Shown: positions 32,580 to 41,855 of the stretch, piece by piece | How positions within the stretch are numbered: the stretch's first letter is position 1 | Layout of the letters: every line of letters begins with the position of its first letter | Assembly: GCA_016717225.1 (NCBI GenBank) | Contig: JADKGB010000020.1 | Location: 1 to 64,000 of the forward strand | Length of the DNA stretch: 64,000 nt | Direction of reading: 5' to 3' | Source of the DNA: Flavobacteriales bacterium | GTDB lineage: Bacteria; Bacteroidota; Bacteroidia; Flavobacteriales_F; PHOS-HE28 | The notes under the pieces: model-generated | The model's input: the letters and a program-made list of their open reading frames with translations, nothing else | The model's database searches: none | Told to the model about the DNA's origin: nothing | Program-made: the position numbers and the translations under genes

Positions 32580-34814
32580 ATGTTCAGAGCTTCCGTTTCC
32601 AAACACTCTCGCGTTGGCCATACGATAGGCCTGTGTAGCCTTTGCGTGCTCACGTTCATCGTTCTCAACAATACTTCGATCGCTCAATCGGCAGACACAT
32701 CCGTTGTCCACGAATTGCGACCCGCGGAAGTCACCGCCCCGGTGAATCGCACGGCCCAGCCGATGGCGGATACGGTTGGAGCGGTGATCATGGCGGGCAA
32801 ACGCACCACGGTGATCCACCCGGGCGCACAGCGGGCAGACCTCTCGGTGAACTTGGCCCGCCAAGTCTTCGCCAAGGTGCCGGGCATCAATGTGTGGGAG
32901 AACGACGGTTCCGGGGCCCAGCTAGGCATCGCCGCGCGTGGCCTCAGCCCTAACCGTTCGTGGGAGTTCAACATGCGGCAGAACGGGCATGACATCTGCG
33001 CAGACGTGTTCGGGTACCCAGAGGCGTACTTCACACCGCCGATGGAAGCCGTGGATCGCATTGAAGTGGTGCGCGGTGGAGCTTCGTTGGCGTACGGCCC
33101 GCAGTTCGGCGGAATGGTGAACTTCCAGATCAAGCGAGGCGCATCGGACCGACCACTGGCCTTCGAGACACGGCAGACCCTCGGCGCCTTCGGCTCGATG
33201 AACTCCTACAACGCGCTTGGGGGCACGAAGGGCCGCTGGAACTACTACACCTATCTGCATCACCGTGGCGCTGAAGGATGGCGTGGGAACAGTCGCTACA
33301 CCACCACAACGGCCTATGGCGCGCTCGAATACCAAGCAAGCGCCAAGTTGAAGTTGGGCGCACAGTTCACGCGCATGGACTTGCGAAGCCAACAACCCGG
33401 CGGCCTCACGGATGCGACCTTCTCCCTTGACCCTAGGGCATCCACGAGGGACCGGAACTGGCTGTTGCTGCCCTGGCATACAGGTGCGATCACGGCGGAA
33501 TTCCGGCCGGATGCGCGCACGATCATTGACGTGAAGGTGTTCGGGACAGCGAGCGAACGCAACAGCATCGGGTTTCTCAAGGCCATCAACCAACCGGACA
33601 CCGTGGATCGGGCGACCGGCGAATTTGCGGCGCGGCAGGTGGACCGGGATACCTACGCGAACGTAGGCCTTGAAGCGCGCATGCGGCATGGTTGGCGCTT
33701 CTTGAAACGGGATGCTCAGCTCGCTATAGGTCTTCGCGGATACGGTGCGTCCACTCACCGCAGGCAACAAGGCACCGGGAGCATCGGTTCCGATGCGGAC
33801 ATCGCCGTCACTGGGGCGTACAACCGGGAATTGGACTTCACCACGAGCAACGGCGCGTTCTATGTGGAGAACCTCTTCCGCCTGAGCGACAGGCTCAGCA
33901 TAACGCCCGGTGCCCGGATCGAGCACATCGTTTCGCGCGTCGATGGCCGCATCAACAACAGCGGGGCCGGTGCAGTGGACAGTGGAGAACGGCAGCGCGA
34001 CCGTGTGCTGTTCGGAGCCGGAGCGCAGATGAGAGCTACCACAAGCACCTCTATCTACGCCAACTTCAGCGAAGCATACAGACCGGTGCTGTACTCCGAT
34101 CTCACTCCTTCCGCAACAACGGATGTGATCGATCCCGGCCTGCGCGACGCTTCGGGATACAACATCGATCTCGGGTACCGCGGAGATCTGCACAAGGCGA
34201 TCACCTTCGACGTTGGTGCTTACTTCCTGAGCTACGATAACCGCATCGGCACGGTGCTGCGTGATGGTGTGAACTACCGTACGAATATCGGCAAGTCCGT
34301 GAGCACCGGTGTAGAAGCATATGCAGAGGCTGATGTCCTGCGCCTCTTCGGCGCCGACAAACAAGATCGGCGGATCTCGATATTCGGGTCCTATGGCTTC
34401 AACGACACGCGCTATACCCGGTGGAACGACCCGGCTTTGGCCGAGGACCCTGTGAAGCGCATCGAGAACAAACGAGTGGAGTACGCTCCCCGCTGGACCT
34501 TCCGGAGCGGCCTCACTTGGCGCGAGCGGCGCTTCACCGCATCAATGCTCGTGAACGCGGTGGATGGCGTGTATACTGACGCAGCGAATACGGAGAAGCC
34601 GAACGCCGCTGCCACTGCTGGATGGATACAGGGGTACACCTTGCTCGATGCCAGCGCCACCTGGTCCTTCACGCAGGACGTCCAAATAACCGCCGGAGTG
34701 AACAACGCAACAGATGAAGCCTATGCCACACGGCGAGCCGGCGGTTATCCCGGTCCCGGGTTGCTGCCGGGGACGGGACGTGCGTGGTACCTGACGCTTG
34801 CGGCGAAGTTCTGA
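32580..34814 (+). CDS. TonB-dependent outer-membrane receptor, FecA-like
   Basis: 744 residues. Signal peptide to ~36 (FIVLNNTSIAQ), then the plug domain (~75-190: GINVWENDGSGAQLGIAARG, DRIEVVRGGASLAYGPQFGG) and a 22-strand barrel that ends with a terminal aromatic/Phe residue (AWYLTLAAKF). The plug lacks an N-terminal CarboxypepD or FecR-signalling domain, and the whole layout resembles Fe3+-dicitrate (FecA-type) receptors. The region has higher GC and more Arg than its neighbours, consistent with transfer. No TonB or siderophore genes stand beside it. A long antisense frame covers half of it and is not real. Confidence 0.88.
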   Translation: MFRASVSKHSRVGHTIGLCSLCVLTFIVLNNTSIAQSADTSVVHELRPAEVTAPVNRTAQPMADTVGAVIMAGKRTTVIHPGAQRADLSVNLARQVFAKVPGINVWENDGSGAQLGIAARGLSPNRSWEFNMRQNGHDICADVFGYPEAYFTPPMEAVDRIEVVRGGASLAYGPQFGGMVNFQIKRGASDRPLAFETRQTLGAFGSMNSYNALGGTKGRWNYYTYLHHRGAEGWRGNSRYTTTTAYGALEYQASAKLKLGAQFTRMDLRSQQPGGLTDATFSLDPRASTRDRNWLLLPWHTGAITAEFRPDARTIIDVKVFGTASERNSIGFLKAINQPDTVDRATGEFAARQVDRDTYANVGLEARMRHGWRFLKRDAQLAIGLRGYGASTHRRQQGTGSIGSDADIAVTGAYNRELDFTTSNGAFYVENLFRLSDRLSITPGARIEHIVSRVDGRINNSGAGAVDSGERQRDRVLFGAGAQMRATTSTSIYANFSEAYRPVLYSDLTPSATTDVIDPGLRDASGYNIDLGYRGDLHKAITFDVGAYFLSYDNRIGTVLRDGVNYRTNIGKSVSTGVEAYAEADVLRLFGADKQDRRISIFGSYGFNDTRYTRWNDPALAEDPVKRIENKRVEYAPRWTFRSGLTWRERRFTASMLVNAVDGVYTDAANTEKPNAAATAGWIQGYTLLDASATWSFTQDVQITAGVNNATDEAYATRRAGGYPGPGLLPGTGRAWYLTLAAKF

Positions 34815-34887
34815 GAAGTCGTTTGCATATTGTCTTGGACTGTCCGGTCTGAAAACAAACTCAGCGTCACAAAGGCCAGAAGCAAGC

Positions 34888-34910
34888 GATCTTCTCGCTG
34901 CGAGAAGATC
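34888..34910. repeat. Perfect 10-bp inverted repeat
   Basis: GATCTTCTCG, loop CTG, CGAGAAGATC. It lies between the receptor stop and the start of homology to an ABC permease relic. No T tract follows, so it may be a hairpin or protein site rather than a terminator, or a mark of the join that created the relic. Confidence 0.5.
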
Positions 34911-34913
34911 CTA

Positions 34914-35154
34914 CGCCTATCTGGTGATGCGCGATTTCCTTCTACTTGTGCTATTGGGCGCACTCTTGGCAATGCCTTTGGCTTGGTTCGGTGTGGGCCG
35001 CTGGCTGGAGAACTTCGCCTTTCGCACGACCATTGAGCCACTGGTGTTCGCGCTGGCATCCTTGGTAGTAGTAGCGATCGCGGTTGTCACGGTGAGCTTC
35101 AGGGCAATACGGGCGGCACAATTGGATCCGGTGAAAGCCTTGCGGCACGAGTGA
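34914..35154 (+). pseudogene. C-terminal relic of an FtsX/MacB-like ABC transporter permease
   Basis: About 80 residues match the end of FtsX-type permeases: YAYLVMRDFLLLVLLGALLA, one membrane helix, then the FAFRTTIEPLVFALASLVVV helix and the closing AIRAAQLDPVKALRHE, the standard C-terminus. The front ~700 residues, including the other helices and the periplasmic domain, are missing; the sequence before residue ~1 of the match is unrelated. A gene remnant left after deletion or insertion next to the TonB receptor. Confidence 0.8.
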
Positions 35155-35240
35155 GGGTCTAAAGGACGCACGTCCCGGCCCGACAACACTTCCGCGACGC
35201 AGGTGTTTTCTACGGACCCGCTACCGCGATAGTCATCGGG

Positions 35241-35852
35241 CTAACGGAACAATGGGATCACCTCTCCCGGTGTTGGCAACACCACTTTGCATCTGTCGCA
35301 AGGAACACTAAGAGATGCCCCTTGTTGTTCCTTGTTGGTGGTGTGGTAGATCACTACGGTCCTCGCCTCGATCACCCGGCCCGCTTTCTCGAACGCGGCC
35401 ATGATCGTAGGCGTTACGAAGGCAACGTCAAGGTCGTGCGTTTCCAAAAGGTCTTTGATATCCTCGGTATCACCAGTGAAATAGACCCGCCTTCCGCTCC
35501 ATTGCACGAGGTATGAGTAATGTGGGGTTTCCCCAAGTGGTGTTGAACGCGGATTCACGTAGATGCCCGTCTTTTCGCCTAGGCGCTCGGTCCTTCGATC
35601 CAGCACCTCACCGCTGAAAGCTGGCGTGAATGCGCGCCCCCCAAGAACAGGTGTAGGCGGTTCGGTCACGTACAAGGCGATATCATCCGGACCGATCCCT
35701 TTGTGATCCATTGGGGCATCAGCAAATACGCGAAAGCCATCCAGATCAAGGCGGACTAGGCTTCCACCGACGAACGTGGCGGTGGGTCGTTGGGCAAAAG
35801 AGGCACTCGCGACCAATGCGATCGCCATGGTTGGAAAGACAGTACGGAACAT
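35241..35852 (-). CDS. Exported metallo-beta-lactamase-fold protein lacking zinc motif
   Basis: 203 residues. A signal peptide (MFRTVFPTMAIALVASASFAQ) is followed by a shortened metallo-beta-lactamase fold: SLVRLDLDGFRVFADAP, the later strand RRVYFTGDTEDIKDLLETHD (with the bridging Asp) and VAFVTPTIMAAFEKAGRV...VVIYHTTNKE. Where active members have THxHxDH the sequence reads YVTEPPTPVLGG, so the zinc-binding histidines are gone. It is probably not a hydrolase of the classical type. The final C-P-C-D-R-C-like piece (VPCDRCKVV) is a possible disulfide or metal site. Divergent from apaG. Confidence 0.65.
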   Translation of the reverse strand: MFRTVFPTMAIALVASASFAQRPTATFVGGSLVRLDLDGFRVFADAPMDHKGIGPDDIALYVTEPPTPVLGGRAFTPAFSGEVLDRRTERLGEKTGIYVNPRSTPLGETPHYSYLVQWSGRRVYFTGDTEDIKDLLETHDLDVAFVTPTIMAAFEKAGRVIEARTVVIYHTTNKEQQGASLSVPCDRCKVVLPTPGEVIPLFR

Positions 35853-35945
35853 CTTGATGTTGAAAGTTGTTGGGTTAAAGATGCGAACGATCGGCCCACA
35901 CGTTAGACTTGCACGGTCGGTTTGATGAACCAACACCAGAAGCGC

Positions 35946-36332
35946 ATGGCAACCCAGGTCACGCACGACATACGCATCAGCGTAAAAGCGGAATACTCGC
36001 ATGAACAGAGCGACCCGAAAGCAGGGCGCTTTCTGTTCAGTTACAGAATACGCATCGAGAACCGGGGAGCGCGCACGGTGCAGCTGCTTCGTAGGCACTG
36101 GCATATCGTTGACAGCCTCTTTGAACCTCGGGAAGTGAAAGGCCCCGGCGTTGTTGGTGCTACACCCGTTCTGGCAACCGGCGAACACTTCACGTATACC
36201 AGCTTCTGTGATCTGCGCAGTGCGTTCGGTCGCATGAGCGGCACCTATACCATGCGCCATACGGATGATGACTCCGGCTTCGATGTGGTGATACCACCGT
36301 TCGAATTGGTGTATCCGATCGCGGCGAACTGA
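35946..36332 (+). CDS. apaG: ApaG domain protein
   Basis: 128 residues starting MATQVTHDIRISVKAEYSHE, the normal ApaG N-terminus; two earlier in-frame codons are possible starts. The beta-sandwich domain is complete: FLFSYRIRIENRGARTVQLLRRHWHIVDS, VVGATPVLATGEHFTYTSFC and MSGTYTMRHTDDDSGFDVVIPPFEL. Length equals that of E. coli ApaG (125). Its function is not settled; it has been linked to Co2+/Mg2+ tolerance and protein interaction. Confidence 0.92.
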   Translation: MATQVTHDIRISVKAEYSHEQSDPKAGRFLFSYRIRIENRGARTVQLLRRHWHIVDSLFEPREVKGPGVVGATPVLATGEHFTYTSFCDLRSAFGRMSGTYTMRHTDDDSGFDVVIPPFELVYPIAAN

Positions 36333-36400
36333 TCGTTGGCGAACATTAACCAACTTCGATCGGCTCAACAGGGAAGTTTCCGCTTTCTTCGCGTCCTGAA

Positions 36401-36709
36401 ATGAGCACGCACACCCTTTCAACACGGTTTATGGCGATCACCTTGGTGGTGGTGCTGTCGGCCACGTGGATAGGATCTGGTGCCTGGGTGGGTGTGGCTC
36501 CAGAAATGGATTGGAAGAGTTCCGATGAAGGATCATCCAATGAAGCCAAGGAAGACGCCAAGCATGAAGTGAAGTCCTTTAGTAGCACCGGTCAATTTCT
36601 ATTGCTACCCGGAAGCCTGTTGTTATCGCAGGTGAATTCCCAGGACGGCCAGTTGCCTGCGGAGCATATCTCTGAAGTGCCGGTGCCTCCGCCTCTCGTG
36701 AAGGGCTGA
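36401..36709 (+). CDS. Small exported hypothetical protein
   Basis: 102 residues. A hydrophobic segment at 11-30 (MAITLVVVLSATWIGSGAWV) looks like a signal peptide or anchor, followed by a very acidic, Ser/Glu/Lys-rich stretch (SSDEGSSNEAKEDAKHEVKS) and a second short hydrophobic run (QFLLLPGSLLLSQ). Pro-rich end. No family recognised. Stands 69 bases after apaG and is followed by a hairpin at 36720-36738. Confidence 0.55.
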   Translation: MSTHTLSTRFMAITLVVVLSATWIGSGAWVGVAPEMDWKSSDEGSSNEAKEDAKHEVKSFSSTGQFLLLPGSLLLSQVNSQDGQLPAEHISEVPVPPPLVKG

Positions 36710-36719
36710 AGAATAGGCC

Positions 36720-36738
36720 GCCTGTTTACCGAACAGGC
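36720..36738 (+). terminator. Short hairpin, possible terminator
   Basis: GCCTGTT, loop TACCG, AACAGGC, followed by a T-rich stretch (TGTCCTTGTTCTT). Seven-base-pair stem only, ten bases after the stop. Confidence 0.45.
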
Positions 36739-36940
36739 TGTCCTTGTTCTTCCGTTGCCAAGACCTGAGCAGGTCTGCCAACAATTAGCAGTTCGACTCC
36801 CGCGCACTGTTCACACAGTTCAACGCTCGAACCCTTTCTCAAAAGGGATCCTCGGCGCAGTGCCTCCTCAACACTGCCGATCGACATTTTCAGTCTTACC
36901 AGAATAAAGCTAGCACCTGTCCAAGGAATACTTGGAGCCC

Positions 36941-39793
36941 ATGACGAACGATCAGATCAACCAGCTCGTGGACCACGCCGCGCACTACCTCCCGGTGCAA
37001 GGCCCCATTGGTGTATTCATCCATCACAACACGCTGCACGCGTTCCAGCACTTGCCTTTCGAAGAGGCGGTAGTTCAGGCAAGCGAGCTGTTCGGTACAG
37101 AGCCTTACATGACCCTCGCGGCCTACCAGCGCGACTTCCATCGTGGGCGTATCTTGGAAGAAGATGTGACAGCCGTGTTGGCCAAGGAGGAAAACGCTGC
37201 CGTGATCCCAGGTCGCTTGGATCGTCGCGCGTTGCGTAAGGCCCTGCTTATTCCCGGCATACGCAATGTGAAAGGCCAGCGCGCTGAATGGCTTTTGAAG
37301 GAAGGCGGTTGGTTGAAGGCGTTCCGAACGGACGTTTCCGAAGAAGCACGCGCAGCATTTGCGCACGACACGCCAAAGGCCCTTTGGGAAACCTGCCTCT
37401 CCCGCGCACCAAGAACGGATGCTCCGCAACAGAAGAAATATGCTCGTCCGCACGCGGCGCTCTTCGCATTGAAGCAGGTGGATCTCGATGCCATCGTGCA
37501 TCCACCGCTGATCAACCTCGTGAGCACCTTCGTGGACCAAGGCGTCGCGCATTGGCAACTGCCGCTGCGCAATGAAGGTTTGCTCAATTCCTTCCGTGCC
37601 CTGCATGGTGCCTCGTTGGTGGATCCCGCCGGTCTTGGAGGTTTGAAGAAGCGTTTGAACGCGCAGGTTGCGCTCGATCCTGAAGCGATCGTGCTGGAGG
37701 CGTTGCGCGAACTCGGCGTGGACGCGAACGACACAGAACACTTCATCACTGCCGAACTACTGGCCTTGCCCGGTTGGGCGGGTATGGTGCGTAAGCTGGA
37801 AAAGGAGCCAGTCCTTGCCGAGCACCAGCACGTTCCATGCAAGTTGATGGACTATCTGGCCGTGCGCCTGACGCTTTTGGTTGTTGCCTTGCGCAATACG
37901 GAAGGCAATACCACAAGCTGGCGAACCCTGACGAACGCAGCCGATCGCGCACCGCTGCGGAACGAACTCCTGCTCTTCGATGTCGTGCAATCGCTCGGAC
38001 TGTCGAGCCAAACCTTGACCGCGCTCGACCAAGGCACATTCGACCGACTGTTCGGCGAGATCACGGCCTTCAACGAATTGAATCGCCGACGCATCTGGCA
38101 CCTGGCCTACGAACGGCGCCACGAACGCTTGAACCTGTTGCCGCTGGCGAAGCACCACACGCTGCCACCTGTGGCACCCGTTCGCGATCGCTACCGCGCC
38201 GATGTTTTCTTCTGCATCGACGAGCGCGAAGAATCCGTTCGTCGGGCGTTGGAGGAGATTGCCCCTGACGTGCGCACTTATGGTGCTGCGGGCTTCTTCG
38301 GGTGCGCCATGCACTACAGCGGCAACGACGACAAGCATAGCGTAGACCTATGCCCGGTTGTTGTGAAGCCTGCGCACTTCGTGAGCGAACAAGCGCATGA
38401 CGATCACGAGGAAGTGAACGACAAGCGCCAGAGCCTTCGGCGCTCCTGGGCAGCGTTCGCTTATGGCCACAATACTGGATCGCGGAACATCATCCGTGGC
38501 TGGATCGGTAGTGCGATCACCGGCTTCACGGCACTGGTCCCATTGGTCCTGCGCGCCGTCAGTCCGCTCACCTGGTTCAAGTTGAACGAGCAACTGAGCG
38601 GTTCGCTCCTACCCCAGGCCAGGACCGAACTCGACTTCCACCGCGCGGAACCCGATACGAAAGCCGATAACGGATTGCTCGCTGGCTTCACCACGACGGA
38701 AATGGCCGACCGCGTGGGCGGCATGCTCAACACCGTGGGCCTGACGAAGAACCACGCACGCCTGGTCGTCTTCCTTGGTCATGGCAGCACCAGCTTGAAC
38801 AACCCGCACGAGAGCGCGCACGATTGCGGAGCCTGCGGCGGCAGGCGAGGCGGTGCGAACGGCAGGCTCTTCGCGGCGATGGCGAACCGCCCCGATGTGC
38901 GCACCCTGCTTCATGAGCGTGGCGTCCACATTCCCGAGGACACTTGGTTCATCGGCGGTTACCACGATACGTGCAACGATGATGCGGATCTGCTGGACCT
39001 GGATCGCGTTCCAGCGACACATGACGAAGACCTGAAGCAACTGCGCGAGTCCTTGGATGAGGCACGCGCATGGAGCGCGCATGAACGCGCACCTCGCTTC
39101 GAAGCGGCGGGGACCGGCATCGACCATCACGAAGGATTACGCCATGTGCGCGAGCGCGCCTCGCACCTCGCCGAGCCGCGTCCGGAGTACGGCCACTGCA
39201 CCAACGCGGTGTGCATCGTCGGTCGGCGTTCGACCACACGTGGGCTCTTCTTCGACCGCCGCGCTTTCCTGGTGAGCTACGACGCGCACAACGACCCACA
39301 GAACAAAGCGCTCGCAGGCGTGCTGGGGGCGGTAATCCCGGTCTGCAGCGGGATCAGCTTGGAGTACTACTTCAGTTTTGTGGACAACGAAGGCTACGGT
39401 TGCGGGACGAAACAACCGCACAATGTCACCGGGCTTATCGGTGTGATGAACGGCTACCAGAGCGATCTGCGTACGGGCTTGCCGTGGCAGATGGTGGAGA
39501 TCCACGAGCCGGTGCGCATCCTCTTCGTGGTGGAGACCACTCCCGAACGATTGATGCCGATCATCGATGCGAACCCCGAACTGACCGAGTTCGTGAAGAA
39601 GCGCTGGATCCGGATAAGCACGATGGACCCGGATACCGGTGCGATCAAGGTGTATCGCGATGGCACTTGGGAGAAGGTCGAAGGCGATGAGGTCCCGCTG
39701 CCGCGCTGCACTTCTTCCGCGAAGTACTACAGCGGCAGCTTGGAGCATCTGCCCGTCGCGCGCATCGAACCTGAAATGCTCGCAGCCCAATGA
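36941..39793 (+). CDS. dabA: DabA inorganic-carbon transporter subunit (DUF2309)
   Basis: 950 residues, the normal length for DUF2309/UPF0753 proteins. DabA is the cytoplasmic, carbonic-anhydrase-like half of the DAB system, which turns CO2 into bicarbonate vectorially using the ion gradient through DabB. Ligand positions of the known zinc site are visible: Cys425 and Asp427 in VFFCIDEREES, His614 in VFLGHGSTS and Cys629 in HDCGACGGRRG; the 15-residue spacing between the last His and Cys equals that of the characterised H. neapolitanus protein. The ATG at 36941 is chosen over a TTG three codons earlier. Its stop overlaps the dabB start (ATGA). Confidence 0.93.
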   Translation: MTNDQINQLVDHAAHYLPVQGPIGVFIHHNTLHAFQHLPFEEAVVQASELFGTEPYMTLAAYQRDFHRGRILEEDVTAVLAKEENAAVIPGRLDRRALRKALLIPGIRNVKGQRAEWLLKEGGWLKAFRTDVSEEARAAFAHDTPKALWETCLSRAPRTDAPQQKKYARPHAALFALKQVDLDAIVHPPLINLVSTFVDQGVAHWQLPLRNEGLLNSFRALHGASLVDPAGLGGLKKRLNAQVALDPEAIVLEALRELGVDANDTEHFITAELLALPGWAGMVRKLEKEPVLAEHQHVPCKLMDYLAVRLTLLVVALRNTEGNTTSWRTLTNAADRAPLRNELLLFDVVQSLGLSSQTLTALDQGTFDRLFGEITAFNELNRRRIWHLAYERRHERLNLLPLAKHHTLPPVAPVRDRYRADVFFCIDEREESVRRALEEIAPDVRTYGAAGFFGCAMHYSGNDDKHSVDLCPVVVKPAHFVSEQAHDDHEEVNDKRQSLRRSWAAFAYGHNTGSRNIIRGWIGSAITGFTALVPLVLRAVSPLTWFKLNEQLSGSLLPQARTELDFHRAEPDTKADNGLLAGFTTTEMADRVGGMLNTVGLTKNHARLVVFLGHGSTSLNNPHESAHDCGACGGRRGGANGRLFAAMANRPDVRTLLHERGVHIPEDTWFIGGYHDTCNDDADLLDLDRVPATHDEDLKQLRESLDEARAWSAHERAPRFEAAGTGIDHHEGLRHVRERASHLAEPRPEYGHCTNAVCIVGRRSTTRGLFFDRRAFLVSYDAHNDPQNKALAGVLGAVIPVCSGISLEYYFSFVDNEGYGCGTKQPHNVTGLIGVMNGYQSDLRTGLPWQMVEIHEPVRILFVVETTPERLMPIIDANPELTEFVKKRWIRISTMDPDTGAIKVYRDGTWEKVEGDEVPLPRCTSSAKYYSGSLEHLPVARIEPEMLAAQ

Positions 39794-41844
39794 ACGAGCT
39801 CTTCACCCCAACCCTGTCCTCGACTTCGTTCGGACTGACATTGCTCATCGGCCTGCCCGCTGCGCTCTTCCTCTTATTTGGTGTGGCGTGGCTGGCTGGC
39901 TTCAAACCCAGTGAGCGCGTACTGTCGCGCTCGACCATCGTCGTGCATGCACTGCTCACAGGTGTGGTTGCCTGGCTTGCGTTCCAACTGGAATGGTATG
40001 GTCGCTCATCGATCATCGTTGATATGGGCACCTGGTTCTCCTTCGAGGAAGTAGAGATCCACCTCTCCTTCCTACTCGACCGCCTATCGCTGACAATGGC
40101 CGCGCTCACCGTGGTGCTGGTGGGACTTGTCGCAGCCTTCAGCGTGCGGAATATGCACCGCGACCAAGGCTACCTGCGGTTCTTCCTGCTGATGCACGTC
40201 TTCACCTTCGGAGCGCTCATCCTCTTCCTCGCTTCGTCGCTCGACCTGCTCTTCGGTGGCTGGGAACTCGTGGGCCTGAGTTCGGTGCTGCTCGTCGGTT
40301 TCTTCCAATACCGCAAAGATCCCCTGCGCAATGCGTTGAAGGTCTTCGCCTCCTATCGCATCGCGGATCTGCAGATCGTGCTCGCCACGGTGTTCGCGCA
40401 CCTCTGGCTAGGTGGAGCGGACTGGGAGAGGCTTCTCTCCAGCGAAGCCCACGGCCATGTGGAAGCACCGGCTGCTGCGTTCGGCATACTCGCTGTGCTA
40501 CTCATTATCGGGGCTTGTGGTAAGAGCGCACAAGGACCCTTCTTCGGTTGGCTCGCGCGGGCAATGGAAGGCCCCACGCCGAGCAGTGCGATCTTCTACG
40601 GAGCCATAAGCGTGCATGCGGGCGCTTACTTGTTGCTGCGCGTGCAACCGATGATCGCTTCATCGCAGGTGGCCGTCGTCACGCTCATCGTCATCGGGGC
40701 GATCACGGCCATCGGCTCCACCATCGTGCAGCGCACACGCCCCGATGCGAAGACCTCGCTCGCATACGCGGTGCAAACCCAGCTTGGTCTGGTCATGATC
40801 GAGATCGCGTTGGGCTGGAACACGCTCGCGCTGATGCACATCACCGGCCACGCCCTGTTGCGCACCATGCAATTCCTGCGGGCGCCATCGTTGTTGCACG
40901 ATCACCACGCCATGCGATCAGCCGCAGGTGGTCACTTGGTGGCTGCGGATCCAGTGTTCAAGGCCCTGCCGCAGGGATTGAAATTGTCGCTCTACCGCTT
41001 CGGCATAGCGCAGGGGCACTACGACGCGGTGGTGGATCGCGTCGCGGTGCGTCCGTTGAACTTCATGGCCCGCTCACTTCAATGGAAGGGCTCGCGCGGC
41101 ATCGTCGTGTTGGCGGCGCTGCTGGTTGGCGGTTATCTGCTCGCGGGATCAGGTTCATCCGTGCCAACGATCGAACACACGTGGATCCTCGGCTTCATCA
41201 GCGTGCTCGCGTGTTGCACGGCGCTCTTCGCCAGCGTGCGGCCCTTTGTCGATCGCAAGCCACGTCACGTGGTGAACCTTGTGCTGGTGAGCGTGGCGAG
41301 CATGGCTGTTGCCGGGCTGACCTCCGCCGAACCCAAGGGCATTATCGGTGGGCTGCTCGTGGCGATCATGTTGGTGATCGCCGCCGTTGGGATACGTACC
41401 GTGCTGCGCGGATTGGAAGCGCGCACAGATCTCGCTGTGGATCCGCACGACAACCTCGGTCTTGGTCAGAAAGCGCCGCGCCTCTCGTTCTTCTTCCTCG
41501 TGTTCTGTCTTGCGTTGGTCGGCATTCCCGGCACGCTCGGCTTCGTAGCAGAAGACCTGCTCTTCCACGGTGCGCTGCACATTCATCCGATCCTCGGTAT
41601 AGCATTGCCGCTGGCCACCGCGCTCAATGCGATCAACCTCCTACGCACCTGGCACCTGCTCTTCAACGGCAGGCTCGCCAAGGACGTGGCGAACATCCCC
41701 GATGCTCTTCTGCACGAGCGCTGGCTGCTCATTCCATGCCTACTCTTGCTGATCATGCTCGGTGTGATCCCGCAGTTCGCGATCACCTGGAGCGCGCCTG
41801 CTGCGGAATGGCTGAGCTCACTTCTTCCTCCTCTTTCGCACTGA
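39790..41844 (+). CDS. dabB: DabB, NuoL/MrpA-like ion channel subunit
   Basis: 684 residues, many membrane helices (at least 14), with the proton-conducting antiporter domain of complex I NuoL/MrpA type: MHVFTFGALILFLASSLDLLFGGWELVGLSSVLLVGFF contains the conserved helix Glu, and KSAQGPFFGWLARAMEGPTPSSA the lysine-bearing helix. DabB provides the membrane ion pathway that drives DabA. It is longer than the shortest DabB proteins, with extra helices at the C-terminus (~450-680). Overlaps dabA by four bases and is followed by a SulP gene after 11 bases. Confidence 0.9.
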   Translation: MNELFTPTLSSTSFGLTLLIGLPAALFLLFGVAWLAGFKPSERVLSRSTIVVHALLTGVVAWLAFQLEWYGRSSIIVDMGTWFSFEEVEIHLSFLLDRLSLTMAALTVVLVGLVAAFSVRNMHRDQGYLRFFLLMHVFTFGALILFLASSLDLLFGGWELVGLSSVLLVGFFQYRKDPLRNALKVFASYRIADLQIVLATVFAHLWLGGADWERLLSSEAHGHVEAPAAAFGILAVLLIIGACGKSAQGPFFGWLARAMEGPTPSSAIFYGAISVHAGAYLLLRVQPMIASSQVAVVTLIVIGAITAIGSTIVQRTRPDAKTSLAYAVQTQLGLVMIEIALGWNTLALMHITGHALLRTMQFLRAPSLLHDHHAMRSAAGGHLVAADPVFKALPQGLKLSLYRFGIAQGHYDAVVDRVAVRPLNFMARSLQWKGSRGIVVLAALLVGGYLLAGSGSSVPTIEHTWILGFISVLACCTALFASVRPFVDRKPRHVVNLVLVSVASMAVAGLTSAEPKGIIGGLLVAIMLVIAAVGIRTVLRGLEARTDLAVDPHDNLGLGQKAPRLSFFFLVFCLALVGIPGTLGFVAEDLLFHGALHIHPILGIALPLATALNAINLLRTWHLLFNGRLAKDVANIPDALLHERWLLIPCLLLLIMLGVIPQFAITWSAPAAEWLSSLLPPLSH

Positions 41845-41855
41845 ACCGATCGAAC

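Noticed and set aside
32922..34364. Long minus-strand open frame (480 codons)
   Set aside because: Antisense of the TonB receptor; the translation is His/Arg/Cys-rich with no domain, while the plus strand gives a full receptor.
40548..41855. Long plus-strand frame leading into the SulP gene
   Set aside because: Overlaps dabB in another frame with an Arg/Ala/His-rich translation; the SulP protein starts cleanly at the ATG at 41856.
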